A stretch of DNA of 64,000 bases from Pseudomonas sp. StFLB209 (GTDB lineage: Bacteria > Pseudomonadota > Gammaproteobacteria > Pseudomonadales > Pseudomonadaceae), in assembly GCF_000829415.1 (NCBI RefSeq), contig NZ_AP014637.1, forward strand, positions 2,244,001-2,308,000. The letters are read 5' to 3'. The notes below the pieces were generated by a model. The model was not told the origin of the DNA. It searched no databases and worked only from the letters and a program-made list of their open reading frames with translations. Shown here piece by piece: positions 1-10,074 of the stretch (positions are counted from its first letter, which is position 1; every line of letters begins with the position of its first letter). Made by a program: the position numbers and the translations under genes.

Positions 1-602
1 CCAAGCTCAAGAGCTGCGGTGTGAGTTTCCTCGACTCGCCTACCGAAATGATCCCGGTGGCCCTGCATTACCTGGGTTACCCGACCAACAGCGAAGACAA
101 GAAACAGCTGGCCGAAGCTGAAGCACTGTGGCTGAAGATCCGTCCTTCTGTGGCTTACTTCCATTCGTCCAAGTACATCTCTGACCTGGCCAATGGCAAC
201 ATCTGTGTGGCCGTCGGTTACTCCGGTGACCTGGAGCAGGCCAAGTCGCGCGCTCATGAAGCCGGTGACAAGGTCAAGCTGTCCTACGCCATTCCCAAAG
301 AAGGCGCCGGTAGTTTCTATGACATGGTCGCCATCCCTAAAGATGCCGAAAATGTCGACGCGGCCTACAAATTCCTGAATTTCCTGCTGCAGCCGGAAGT
401 CATGGCCGAGATCACCAACGAGGTACGCTTCCCGAACGGCAACAAAGCCGCGACGGCGCTGGTCGACAAGGAAATCTCCGGTGATCCGAGCATCTATCCG
501 ACCCCGGAAGTGACTGCCAAGCTGTATGCAATTGCTGATTTGCCAGCCGCGACCCAGCGGATCCTGACCCGCAGCTGGACCAAAATCAAATCGGGGAAAT
601 AA
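1..602 (+). CDS. potF: Polyamine ABC transporter substrate-binding protein, 3' part (PotF/SpuD type)
   Basis: This is the C-terminal part (about 199 residues) of a periplasmic putrescine/spermidine-binding protein. The frame is open to the left edge and is readable from base 3, so the N-terminus and signal peptide lie outside the window. The segment [17 protein letters not shown] and the C-terminal end [11 protein letters not shown] are nearly the same in the next gene, so the two are tandem paralogues. In Pseudomonas such pairs deliver different polyamines to one PotGHI membrane complex. The position upstream of the transporter genes supports this. The exact ligand cannot be read from this fragment. 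Confidence 0.9.
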   Translation, partial: KLKSCGVSFLDSPTEMIPVALHYLGYPTNSEDKKQLAEAEALWLKIRPSVAYFHSSKYISDLANGNICVAVGYSGDLEQAKSRAHEAGDKVKLSYAIPKEGAGSFYDMVAIPKDAENVDAAYKFLNFLLQPEVMAEITNEVRFPNGNKAATALVDKEISGDPSIYPTPEVTAKLYAIADLPAATQRILTRSWTKIKSGK

Positions 603-621
603 ATCTGTAACAATTAGTGGG

Positions 622-653
622 GATGCTGCGTGGCCGTCTGCTGGCGCAGCATC
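622..653 (+). other. Stem-loop between the two polyamine-binding protein genes
   Basis: A perfect 9-bp stem (GATGCTGCG at 622-630, CGCAGCATC at 645-653) encloses a 14-nt loop. No T-tract follows, so it is more likely an RNA-stabilising or attenuating hairpin than a full terminator. The remaining bases of this 274-bp gap up to 876 hold nothing else I recognise. Confidence 0.5.
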
Positions 654-834
654 TGCACTGCATGGACGTGGCTTCGGCCGCGAACCATCGATTGATCGCA
701 GGTGATGCACCTGCTGACCAGATTCTTTGCCGGGGCGCACAGGTTGCAGGGTGCGTACCGTTTTTTCTGGAGAGATCCGCCCCCTTCAAGGGGACCTCTA
801 AAAACGCATGCGCCCAGCCAGCAGATTGCTTTAG

Positions 835-1971
<1,137 letters not shown>

Positions 1972-1977
1972 AGAACC

Positions 1978-2004
1978 TGCCTCTGGCTCACAGCGCCAGA
2001 GGCA
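1978..2004 (+). terminator. Attenuator-like hairpin between binding protein and potG
   Basis: TGCCTCTGGC at 1978-1987 pairs perfectly with GCCAGAGGCA at 1995-2004 across a 7-nt loop and is followed by TTATTT. It looks like a weak intrinsic terminator. Such sites commonly set a high ratio of binding protein to ATPase/permease in ABC operons. Confidence 0.6.
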
Positions 2005-2026
2005 TTATTTCCGGGAGTTTTTACCC

Positions 2027-3169
2027 ATGGCAGTTGCCTCCGGCGCCCTAAACAATCCCCTTGAGACCGGTAAGCAGCCCAAAGAAGTATTGCTCAGGGT
2101 CGACAGGGTCACCAAAAAGTTCGACGAGACCGTGGCGGTGGACGATGTGTCCCTGCAGATCAACAAGGGCGAAATCTTTGCCCTGTTGGGCGGTTCCGGT
2201 TCGGGTAAATCCACCCTGTTACGCATGCTGGCCGGTTTCGAGCGCCCTACCGACGGGCGTATCTACCTTGATGGCGTCGACATCACCGACCTGCCGCCCT
2301 ACGAGCGGCCGATCAACATGATGTTCCAGTCCTATGCGCTGTTCCCGCATATGACGGTGGCCGACAACATCGCCTTCGGCCTCAAGCAGGACAAACTGCC
2401 CAAAAACGAGATCGACCAGCGCGTCACCGAGATGCTCAAGCTGGTGCACATGACCCAGTACGCCAAGCGCAAGCCGCACCAACTGTCCGGCGGCCAGCGT
2501 CAGCGCGTGGCGCTGGCCCGCTCGCTGGCCAAGAAGCCCAAGCTGCTGTTGCTCGACGAGCCGATGGGCGCCCTGGATAAAAAACTGCGGTCGCAGATGC
2601 AGCTTGAGCTGGTGGAAATCATCGAACGAGTGGGCGTGACCTGTGTGATGGTGACCCATGACCAGGAAGAAGCCATGACCATGGCTGCGCGCATCGCGAT
2701 CATGCACCAAGGCTGGATTGCCCAGATCGGCAGCCCGATCGACGTCTATGAAACCCCTGTCAGCCGTCTGGTGTGTGAGTTCATCGGCAGCGTCAACCTG
2801 TTCGAAGGCGAAGCCGTCGAGGACATGGAAGGCTACGCGCTGGTGCGTACCCCTGATCTTGAGCGGCCTATCTATATCGGCCACGGGGTTAGCACCTCTG
2901 TGGAGGACAAGAGCCTCACCTACGCACTGCGTCCGGAAAAAGTGCTGATCGCCACCCAGCAGCCGACCACTGAGTACAACTGGTCGAGCGGCAAGGTTCA
3001 CGATATCGCCTACCTGGGCGGGCATTCGGTGTTCCATATCGAGCTGCCCGGCGGCAAGCGTGTGCAGGCCTTCGTGGCCAATGCCGAGCGCCAGAACGAC
3101 CGGCCGACCTGGGGTGATCAGGTTTACATTTGGTGGGAAGACGACAGCGGCGTGGTACTGCGCTCATGA
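2027..3169 (+). CDS. potG: Polyamine ABC transporter ATP-binding protein (PotG/SpuF)
   Basis: A 380-residue cytoplasmic ATPase that powers polyamine import through PotH/PotI. Visible motifs are Walker A GGSGSGKST (residues 55-63), signature LSGGQRQR (from 153), Walker B LLLLDEP (D177) and the switch histidine in VTHDQEE (H211). A C-terminal regulatory TOBE-like region follows, with the typical wording YALRPEK. ATG at 2027 is preceded by CGGGAG. The stop codon overlaps the potH start by 4 bp (ATGA), indicating translational coupling. Confidence 0.96.
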   Translation: MAVASGALNNPLETGKQPKEVLLRVDRVTKKFDETVAVDDVSLQINKGEIFALLGGSGSGKSTLLRMLAGFERPTDGRIYLDGVDITDLPPYERPINMMFQSYALFPHMTVADNIAFGLKQDKLPKNEIDQRVTEMLKLVHMTQYAKRKPHQLSGGQRQRVALARSLAKKPKLLLLDEPMGALDKKLRSQMQLELVEIIERVGVTCVMVTHDQEEAMTMAARIAIMHQGWIAQIGSPIDVYETPVSRLVCEFIGSVNLFEGEAVEDMEGYALVRTPDLERPIYIGHGVSTSVEDKSLTYALRPEKVLIATQQPTTEYNWSSGKVHDIAYLGGHSVFHIELPGGKRVQAFVANAERQNDRPTWGDQVYIWWEDDSGVVLRS

Positions 3170-4086
3170 AAGCACGCAAGGTCAAGCGCCTGCTGCGGCG
3201 CATCATCCCCGACGGGCGGCAACTGGTCATTGGCGCGCCCTTTCTGTGGCTGTTCCTGTTTTTCGCCCTGCCGTTTCTGATCGTCCTGAAGATCAGTTTC
3301 GCCGAAGCCGACGTAGCGATCCCGCCGTATACCGAGATCTTCACCTACGCCGAAGAAAAGCTACAGATCGTGCTCAGTTTCACCAGCTACACGATGCTGG
3401 CGGGCGACGATTTGTACCTGGCGGCTTATCTGGGCTCGCTGAAGACCGCGTTTTTCAGCACCTTGCTGTGCCTGCTGATTGGCTACCCCATGGCCTACGC
3501 CATCGCCAATGCCCGCAAGGACATCCAGACGGTGCTGTTGCTGTTGATCATGATGCCGACCTGGACTGCGATTCTGATCCGGGTCTATGCCTGGATGGGC
3601 ATCCTCGGTAACAACGGCCTGCTCAACGGCTTCTTGATGTGGCTGGGCCTGATCGACGAGCCGTTGCAGATCCTCAATACCAACCTGGCGGTGTATATCG
3701 GCATCGTTTACTCCTACCTGCCGTTCATGATCCTGCCGCTCTACGCCAACCTGGTGAAGCACGATCACAGCCTGCTGGAGGCCGCCTCGGACCTCGGTTC
3801 GAGCACCTTCAACAGCTTTTGGAAAATCACCGTGCCGCTGTCGAAGAACGGCATCATTGCCGGCTGCATGCTGGTGTTCATCCCGGTGGTCGGTGAGTTT
3901 GTGATTCCTGAGCTGCTCGGTGGCCCGGAAACCCTGATGATCGGCAAGGTGCTGTGGCAGGAGTTCTTCAACAACCGTGACTGGCCGGTGGCTTCGGCGT
4001 TGGCGGTGATCATGCTGCTGGTGCTGATCGTGCCGATCATTCTGTTCAACCGCAGTCAGGCCAAGGAACTGGAGGGCAAGGCATGA
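3166..4086 (+). CDS. potH: Polyamine ABC transporter permease (PotH/SpuG)
   Basis: A 306-residue inner-membrane permease with about six hydrophobic helices. It carries the coupling-loop region of binding-protein-dependent permeases (EAASDLGSSTFNSFWKITVPLS, the EAA motif). I chose ATG 3166 because it overlaps the potG stop in an ATGA arrangement; the frame is open a little further upstream but without a good start. It ends overlapping potI by 4 bp. It forms the membrane channel with PotI. Confidence 0.95.
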   Translation: MKARKVKRLLRRIIPDGRQLVIGAPFLWLFLFFALPFLIVLKISFAEADVAIPPYTEIFTYAEEKLQIVLSFTSYTMLAGDDLYLAAYLGSLKTAFFSTLLCLLIGYPMAYAIANARKDIQTVLLLLIMMPTWTAILIRVYAWMGILGNNGLLNGFLMWLGLIDEPLQILNTNLAVYIGIVYSYLPFMILPLYANLVKHDHSLLEAASDLGSSTFNSFWKITVPLSKNGIIAGCMLVFIPVVGEFVIPELLGGPETLMIGKVLWQEFFNNRDWPVASALAVIMLLVLIVPIILFNRSQAKELEGKA

Positions 4087-4949
4087 GAGGCTTCAAGTTC
4101 TCCAATCTGATGCTGGTGGTGGGGTTGCTGTTCATTTACCTGCCGATGCTGATCCTGGTGATCTACTCGTTCAACGAGTCGCGGCTGGTGACGGTGTGGG
4201 GCGGCTGGTCGGTCAAGTGGTACGTGGGGTTGCTGGACAATACCCAGTTGATGGGCTCGGTGATGCGCTCGCTGGAAGTGGCCTTCTACACCGCCATCGC
4301 GGCGGTGGCGCTGGGCACCATGGCCGCCTTTGTGCTGACCCGTATCTCGCGGTTTCGCGGCCGCACGGCGTTCGGTGGTCTGGTCACCGCGCCGCTGGTC
4401 ATGCCTGAGGTGATTACCGGTCTGTCGCTGTTGCTGCTGTTCGTGGCCATGGCGCAACTGATCGGCTGGCCTGCCGAACGTGGCCTGCTGACCATCTGGA
4501 TCGCCCACACCACGTTCTGTACTGCCTACGTGGCGGTGGTGGTGTCGGCGCGCCTGCGTGAGCTGGACCTGTCCATCGAGGAGGCTGCGATGGATCTTGG
4601 CGCGCGGCCGTGGAAGGTGTTCTTTCTGATCACCATCCCGATGATCGCCCCATCGCTGGCGGCCGGCGGCATGATGTCCTTCGCCCTGTCGCTGGACGAC
4701 CTGGTACTGGCCAGCTTCGTTTCCGGGCCTGGCTCGACCACCCTGCCGATGGAGGTTTTCTCTGCCGTGCGTCTGGGCGTGAAGCCGGAAATCAACGCCG
4801 TGGCCAGTCTGATTCTGTTGGCCGTGTCGCTGGCGACGTTCATGGTCTGGTACTTCACTCGTCAGGCCGAAGAGCGTCGCCGCAAGGCGATTCAACAGGC
4901 CATCGACGAGAGTCTGGATGCCTCGGTCAGCGAGCGGCGTCTGGCCTAG
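4083..4949 (+). CDS. potI: Polyamine ABC transporter permease (PotI/SpuH)
   Basis: A 288-residue inner-membrane permease and partner of PotH. It begins with the characteristic first helix (LMLVVGLLFIYLPMLILVIYSFN) and has the EAA loop EEAAMDLGARPWKVFF about two thirds along. The ATG overlaps the potH stop by 4 bp. It is the last gene of the transporter operon and its stop abuts the stop of the converging LysR gene. Confidence 0.95.
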   Translation: MRGFKFSNLMLVVGLLFIYLPMLILVIYSFNESRLVTVWGGWSVKWYVGLLDNTQLMGSVMRSLEVAFYTAIAAVALGTMAAFVLTRISRFRGRTAFGGLVTAPLVMPEVITGLSLLLLFVAMAQLIGWPAERGLLTIWIAHTTFCTAYVAVVVSARLRELDLSIEEAAMDLGARPWKVFFLITIPMIAPSLAAGGMMSFALSLDDLVLASFVSGPGSTTLPMEVFSAVRLGVKPEINAVASLILLAVSLATFMVWYFTRQAEERRRKAIQQAIDESLDASVSERRLA

Positions 4950-5888
4950 CTACGCATCGTCGACGCTGCCAACACCCGCCTGCAATGCCTCGGTCAGTAA
5001 TCTGGCCGGGGCTGAGAGCGGTGTGTTGTGGCGGCTGACCAGCCAGAACGGTTCGCTGCGTGAACGCAGGGTCAGCGCCAAGGGCACCACGCCCATACCG
5101 CTGGCACTTTCAGCCACGGCCTTGGGCATCATCGCAACCAGTTGCCGGTCCTGTTGTAGCAGCATCAGGGTGGTGAAGGTGGACGCGGTTTCGATCGCAA
5201 ACCGCGGAAACTCCAGCCCGGCCTCACTGAACTCCCGCTCCAGCACCAGCCGCATCGGCATGTTTGCCGGATAGACCACCCAGTTGTAATGCTGCAGCTC
5301 GTCGAGTGTCAGGCTGGCGGCAGCGGCCAGCGGGTGCAGTGGGTTGGCAACCAGTTGCAACGCCTCCGGGGCCAGCGGCAGGCAGTCATAGGCTTGCGGG
5401 CGCTGACTGACGCTGGTTCGGCAGAGCGCCAGATCCAGGCGCCCCTGGTCAATCAGGCCCAGCAGCCGGGCGCTGGTGTCCTCGACCACTTCCACCGCCA
5501 GTTCCGGCTGCGCTTCACGCAGGCGCGCCAGGCTGCTGACCAGCAACGGTACTGCGCCCATCACCGCGCCCACGGCAATCCGCCCCCCCTGGCCCTGCAG
5601 AATGCCGATCAGTTCTTCACGCAGGTGGGCCATGTCGCTGTGGATCAGCCGGGCATAGCGGATCACACAGCGTCCCAAATCGTTGGCTTCCAGACCCTGG
5701 CTGGTGCGGGTGAACAGCCGGGTGCCGAATGCCGACTCGATTTCGTTCAGCGCCGAGGTCGCACCGGGCTGGGTAATGGCCACGTACTCGGCAGCCTTGT
5801 GCAGCGAGCCGTGATCGTCCAGAGCGATCAGCAGACGCAGCTGCTTCAGGCGCAGCCGTGAGATCAGTGAGGTGAGCGGGGCGATCAT
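4950..5888 (-). CDS. LysR-family transcriptional regulator
   Basis: A 312-residue LysR-type regulator. The N-terminal helix-turn-helix (LRLLIALDDHGSLHKAAEYVAITQPGATSALNEIE, residues about 17-52) is followed by a periplasmic-binding-like effector domain. It is transcribed divergently from the FAH-family and aldehyde dehydrogenase genes (5994, 7007) and probably controls them, since LysR genes usually regulate the divergent neighbour. The shared 105-bp region contains TAAG (5894-5897) and CTTA (5910-5913), a weak candidate LysR half-site pair. The effector could be a sugar acid or its keto-deoxy product. That is inference. Confidence 0.9.
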   Translation of the reverse strand: MIAPLTSLISRLRLKQLRLLIALDDHGSLHKAAEYVAITQPGATSALNEIESAFGTRLFTRTSQGLEANDLGRCVIRYARLIHSDMAHLREELIGILQGQGGRIAVGAVMGAVPLLVSSLARLREAQPELAVEVVEDTSARLLGLIDQGRLDLALCRTSVSQRPQAYDCLPLAPEALQLVANPLHPLAAAASLTLDELQHYNWVVYPANMPMRLVLEREFSEAGLEFPRFAIETASTFTTLMLLQQDRQLVAMMPKAVAESASGMGVVPLALTLRSRSEPFWLVSRHNTPLSAPARLLTEALQAGVGSVDDA

Positions 5889-5993
5889 GGGGATAAGTAA
5901 AGGTTATCGCTTAATCAGAGGCTCTCATTAGGCAGCCTGCTGGCAGATTCGTAAAGTGCGGCTTATCCACAGCAGAACAAGAAGGCCCATGCC

Positions 5994-6989
5994 ATGCGAC
6001 TGATCCAGTATGAAACCTCTGCCGGCCAACGCCATGTCGGCATCGTCGAGGGCGACCAGGTACACACCGTGCTGGCGACCCTCAGCACCCGGGAACTGGC
6101 GCTGGCGGCCATCAGCGCCGGTCATGGTCTGGAGGACGAAGTGCTCAAGCGCGGCAGCCAGCCCGGCCCGTTGTATCGGGATCTGCAGGAAGCCGGCCAG
6201 ATACTGCCGCCGCTGGATCACGAAGACCCGGCCCATTGCCTGGTCAGTGGCACTGGCCTGACCCATCTGGGCAGCGCTGATACCCGTGACAAGATGCACC
6301 AGAAAAAAGACCAGGACGAAGCGACGCTCACCGATACCGCGCGCATGTTCCGTTGGGGCGTAGAGGGCGGCAAGCCAGGTGCCGGCAAGGTCGGCGCGCA
6401 GCCGGAGTGGTTCTACAAAGGTGATGGTTCGATCGTGCTGCGCCCCGGTGCAAGCTTTCCACTGCCGACCTTCGCCGAAGACGTCGGTGAAGAGCCCGAG
6501 CTGGTTGGCCTGTACGTGATCGGCCCGGACAGCAAGCCTTATCGCCTTGGCTATGCGCTGGGCAACGAGCTGTCCGACCACGTACTGGAGCGTCGTAGCT
6601 ACCTGTACCTGGCACACTCCAAGCTGCGCTTCTGCGCCTATGGTCCTGAGCTGCGCATCGGTGCCTTGCCAGCGCATCTGGCCGGTATCAGCCGCATCCA
6701 CCGCGACGGCCAGGTGTTATGGGAAAAGGAATTTCTCAGTGGCGAAGAAAACATGTGCCACAGCCTGGAGAACCTTGAGTATCACCACTTCAAATACCGC
6801 CAGTTCCTGCGGCCGGGCGATGTGCATGTGCATTTCTTCGGCACCGCAACCCTGTCGTTTGCCGACGCGGTGAGTGCCCGTCCCGGAGACATTTTCGAGA
6901 TCGAAATCGCCGAGTTCGGCGCGCCGCTACGCACCGGTGTGGTTGTTGATGACGAGCCACTGGCTCCCGGCGCCGTCCAGGCGCTCTGA
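5994..6989 (+). CDS. FAH-superfamily enzyme, AraD1/GguC-like (candidate 2-keto-3-deoxypentonate dehydratase)
   Basis: A 331-residue protein of the fumarylacetoacetate-hydrolase superfamily. The metal-binding region is visible as VGEEPELVGLYVIGPD followed by GYALGNELSDH. The sequence resembles the AraD1/GguC group found in pentose-acid gene clusters. Some FAH-fold enzymes dehydrate 2-keto-3-deoxy-pentonates to alpha-ketoglutarate semialdehyde. The next gene is a dehydrogenase of the type that oxidises this semialdehyde, 17 bp downstream, which supports that role. The start ATG 5994 follows AAGAAGG. The biochemical assignment is inference from fold and neighbours. Confidence 0.8.
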   Translation: MRLIQYETSAGQRHVGIVEGDQVHTVLATLSTRELALAAISAGHGLEDEVLKRGSQPGPLYRDLQEAGQILPPLDHEDPAHCLVSGTGLTHLGSADTRDKMHQKKDQDEATLTDTARMFRWGVEGGKPGAGKVGAQPEWFYKGDGSIVLRPGASFPLPTFAEDVGEEPELVGLYVIGPDSKPYRLGYALGNELSDHVLERRSYLYLAHSKLRFCAYGPELRIGALPAHLAGISRIHRDGQVLWEKEFLSGEENMCHSLENLEYHHFKYRQFLRPGDVHVHFFGTATLSFADAVSARPGDIFEIEIAEFGAPLRTGVVVDDEPLAPGAVQAL

Positions 6990-7006
6990 ACACAAAGGAA
7001 TCACGT

Positions 7007-8587
7007 ATGACCAGCATCACGGGTTGGAACTACATCGGCGGTCAGCGCAGCGCGGAAGGCCAGACCACCTTGCAAAGCTTTGACGCCAGCACCGGGCAGG
7101 CCCTGCCTTATGCCTTTCATCAGGCCACCGAGGCCGAGGTCGATGCTGCGGCGCGGGCGGCGCAGGACGCCTATCCGGCGTTTCGCAGTTTGCCGGCCGC
7201 ACGGCGGGCAGAGTTTCTTGAGGCGATCGCCGATGAGCTCGATGCCCTAGGTGAGCATTTCGTCGCGCTGGTGTGTCAGGAGACGGCATTGCCAGCGGCA
7301 CGCATCCAGGCAGAGCGGGGCCGAACCAGCGGGCAGATGCGGCTGTTTGCCAAGGTGTTGCGCCGGGGTGACTTTTACGGCGCGCGTATTGATCGTGCCT
7401 TGCCTGAACGCCAGCCTCTGCCGCGGCCGGACCTGCGCCAGTGGCGGATCGGTCTGGGACCGGTGGCGGTGTTTGGGGCCAGCAATTTTCCGCTGGCCTT
7501 CTCCACGGCCGGTGGCGATACCGCAGCGGCATTGGCCGCTGGCTGCCCGGTGGTATTCAAGGCCCACAGCGGGCACATGGGCACCGCAGAACTGGTGGCT
7601 GATGCGATCTTGCGGGCTGCGCGCCGCACTGACATGCCGACCGGTGTGTTCAATATGATCTTCGGCGGTGGCGTGGGGGCCTGGCTGGTGCAGCATCCGG
7701 CCATCCAGGCGGTCGGCTTTACCGGCTCGCTGGCCGGTGGCCGGGCCTTGTGCGACATCGCCGCCGCGCGCCCCCAGCCGATTCCGGTCTTCGCAGAGAT
7801 GTCGAGTATCAATCCGGTGCTGCTGTTGCCTGAAGCCCTGCAGGTGCGGGGTGAGCGCATCGCCTCGGAGTTGAGCGCAGCGGTGGTCTTGGGCGCCGGG
7901 CAGTTCTGTACCAATCCCGGTCTGGTGATCGGCATACGTTCGGCGGCCTTCGATGCCTGGCTGCAGCACTTTGTCCGATTGATGGGTGATCAGCCGGCAC
8001 AGACCCTGCTCAATACCGCAACCCTCAAGAGCTACTGTCATGGCCTTGAGCGGCTGCATGCGCATCCAGCTGTCAGCCATCTGGCCGGTGCCGCGCAGCA
8101 GGGCCAGCAGGCCCACGCCCAAGTGTTCAAGGCCGACGTCGCGCTGTTGATCGATGGCGATGAACTGCTGCAGGAAGAGGTGTTTGGCCCGACCACGGTG
8201 GTGGTCGAAGTCGCCGACCAGGCCGAACTGCTGCGTGCCTTGCACGGCTTGCGCGGCCAACTGACCGCGACCCTGATCGCCGAGCCGGGTGATCTGCGCA
8301 ACCACACCGAACTCACCGGCCTGCTGGAGCACAAAGCCGGGCGGCTGCTGATTAATGGCTATCCGACCGGGGTCGAGGTGTGTGACGCCATGGTGCATGG
8401 CGGTCCGTACCCGGCCACCTCCGACGCGCGTGGCAGCTCGGTGGGCAGCCTGGCCATCGATCGCTTCCTGCGTCCGGTGTGCTACCAGAACTACCCTGAC
8501 GAATGGCTGCCCGATGCGCTCAAAAATGCCAACCCGCTGGGTATCGAGCGGCTGGTAGATGGGCTGCACAGCCGCGAGGTGCTGTAG
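7007..8587 (+). CDS. NAD(P)-dependent aldehyde dehydrogenase, alpha-ketoglutarate-semialdehyde type
   Basis: A 526-residue aldehyde dehydrogenase of the long NADP-type group that oxidises 2,5-dioxopentanoate (alpha-ketoglutarate semialdehyde) to 2-oxoglutarate. Catalytic residues are visible: Lys185 in PVVFKAHSGH, Glu264 in VFAEMSSINP and Cys301 in GAGQFCTNPG. The start ATG 7007 follows AAAGGAA. It is in one operon with the FAH-family gene, and together they would form the last two steps of the oxidative pentonate pathway. A REP-like palindrome follows the stop. Confidence 0.9.
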   Translation: MTSITGWNYIGGQRSAEGQTTLQSFDASTGQALPYAFHQATEAEVDAAARAAQDAYPAFRSLPAARRAEFLEAIADELDALGEHFVALVCQETALPAARIQAERGRTSGQMRLFAKVLRRGDFYGARIDRALPERQPLPRPDLRQWRIGLGPVAVFGASNFPLAFSTAGGDTAAALAAGCPVVFKAHSGHMGTAELVADAILRAARRTDMPTGVFNMIFGGGVGAWLVQHPAIQAVGFTGSLAGGRALCDIAAARPQPIPVFAEMSSINPVLLLPEALQVRGERIASELSAAVVLGAGQFCTNPGLVIGIRSAAFDAWLQHFVRLMGDQPAQTLLNTATLKSYCHGLERLHAHPAVSHLAGAAQQGQQAHAQVFKADVALLIDGDELLQEEVFGPTTVVVEVADQAELLRALHGLRGQLTATLIAEPGDLRNHTELTGLLEHKAGRLLINGYPTGVEVCDAMVHGGPYPATSDARGSSVGSLAIDRFLRPVCYQNYPDEWLPDALKNANPLGIERLVDGLHSREVL

Positions 8588-8589
8588 CG

Positions 8590-8639
8590 GTAGGAGGGGC
8601 TTTAGCCCCAAAGGCTTCGCCGCTAAAGCGGCTCCTGCA
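8590..8639. repeat. REP-like palindrome between convergent genes
   Basis: An imperfect inverted repeat of the Pseudomonas REP type (GTAGGAGGGGCTTTAGCCCC ... CGCTAAAGCGGCTCCTGC). It fills the short gap between the stops of the aldehyde dehydrogenase and the 2-hydroxyacid dehydrogenase and may also act as a bidirectional transcription barrier. Confidence 0.7.
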
Positions 8640-10014
8640 GTGCCCGGAATATCTTGCCCGGATTCATCAGGCCCTGCGGGTCCAGGGCCTGTTTGATGGC
8701 GCGCATGCTGTCGATGGCCACCTCACCATGTTCCTGGAGGAGAAAGTCGATCTTGTGCAACCCCACACCATGTTCACCGGTGCAGGTGCCTCCGGCCTGC
8801 AACGCGCGGTGGACGATGGCGTGGTTGAGGCGTTCGGCCTCGATCAGTTCGGCCGGGTTATCCGGCGCCAGCAACATGCAGACGTGGAAATTGCCATCCC
8901 CCACATGGCCGAAGATCGGCGCCGGCAGGTAAGACTGGTTCAGGTCCTGTTCGGTGGCGACCACGCATTCGGCCAGTTTCGACAACGGTACACAGACATC
9001 CGTCGACAGCGCTCGGCAGCCCGGCTTGAGTTGCAGGAAGGCGAACAATGCATCGTGGCGGGCGCTCCATAGCCGGTTGCGGTCCTCCTGACGGGTCGCC
9101 CACTCGAAGTTCTGCCCGCCATTGCCCTGGGCCAGCCCCTGCACGGTTTCAGCCTGTTCAGCCACGCTGACCTGATTGCCGTGGAACTCCAGAAACAGCG
9201 TCGGCGCTGCGCGCAGGTCGAGTTTCGCGTAGCGGTTAAGCGCCTCGATGGCCAGGCGATCGACCAGTTCGGCACGGGCCACCGGCACGCCCATCTGGAT
9301 GGTTTCGATCACGGTCTGCACCGCCCCGGCGACACTGTCGAAGCTGCATACCGCGGCGCTGATCGCCTCGGGTTGTGGGTGCAGTTTGAGGGTGATTTCG
9401 CTGATCACCCCCAGGGTGCCTTCGCTGCCGATCAGCAGCCGGGTGAGGTCGTAGCCGGCCGATGACTTCTTGGCCTGTGAGCCGGTGTGCATGACTCGAC
9501 CGTCAGCCAGTACGGCCTTCAGGCCCAGTACGTTCTCGCGCATGGTGCCGTAGCGCACGGCGTTGGTGCCTGAGGCGCGGGTGGCGCACATACCGCCGAT
9601 GCTGGCGTCGGCTCCCGGGTCGATAGGAAAGAACAGCCCGCTGGCGCGTAGATACTCGTTGAGGGTCTTGCGGGTAATCCCCGGTTGCACCGTGATGCTC
9701 ATGTCTTCGGGGGTGAACGCCAGCACCTGGTTCATGGCCGACACATCCAGGCTCAGGCCGCCCTGCACGGCCAGCAGATGGCCTTCCAGGGATGAGCCGC
9801 TGCCATAAGGGATCACCGGCACCCGGTGGGCGTGGCACAGGCCGAGAATGGCGCTGATTTCTTCAACCGTATGGGCAAACGCCACGGCATCGGGGGGGAT
9901 CGGGTCGTACAGGGATTCGTCGCGGCCGTGGTGTTCGCGAACGGCCGTGGCGGTGCTGAAGCGCTCGCCGAGCAAATCGCTCAGCGCATCAATGAACGAG
10001 GCAGGCAAAGGCAT
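8623..10014 (-). CDS. FAD-linked D-2-hydroxyacid (D-lactate/glycolate-type) dehydrogenase
   Basis: A 463-residue flavoprotein of the D-lactate dehydrogenase (cytochrome)/GlcD family. It has an N-terminal PCMH-type FAD domain (VIPYGSGSSLEGH, DPGADASIGGMCATRASG) and the C-terminal FAD-oxidase domain with FGHVGDGNFH and CTGEHGVG. I start it at ATG 10014 (MPLPASFIDAL), which has ACGGAG six bases upstream; in-frame starts up to 10062 exist without a ribosome site. It lies last in a minus-strand series after the dehydratase and the GntR gene (gaps of 71 and 60 bp), so it probably belongs to the same sugar-acid pathway, for example oxidising a D-2-hydroxyacid product. The true substrate is unknown. 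Confidence 0.88.
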   Translation of the reverse strand: MPLPASFIDALSDLLGERFSTATAVREHHGRDESLYDPIPPDAVAFAHTVEEISAILGLCHAHRVPVIPYGSGSSLEGHLLAVQGGLSLDVSAMNQVLAFTPEDMSITVQPGITRKTLNEYLRASGLFFPIDPGADASIGGMCATRASGTNAVRYGTMRENVLGLKAVLADGRVMHTGSQAKKSSAGYDLTRLLIGSEGTLGVISEITLKLHPQPEAISAAVCSFDSVAGAVQTVIETIQMGVPVARAELVDRLAIEALNRYAKLDLRAAPTLFLEFHGNQVSVAEQAETVQGLAQGNGGQNFEWATRQEDRNRLWSARHDALFAFLQLKPGCRALSTDVCVPLSKLAECVVATEQDLNQSYLPAPIFGHVGDGNFHVCMLLAPDNPAELIEAERLNHAIVHRALQAGGTCTGEHGVGLHKIDFLLQEHGEVAIDSMRAIKQALDPQGLMNPGKIFRALQEPL

Positions 10015-10074
10015 GGCAGGCTCCGTGGGCATGGTGTCCGGTCGCCTGCCCGACCGTGACACAGCTGCCTGACG

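Noticed and set aside
7247..8611. A 454-codon minus-strand frame opposite the semialdehyde dehydrogenase gene
   Set aside because: The plus strand encodes an intact ALDH with catalytic Glu and Cys. The opposite frame has no supporting start or homology.
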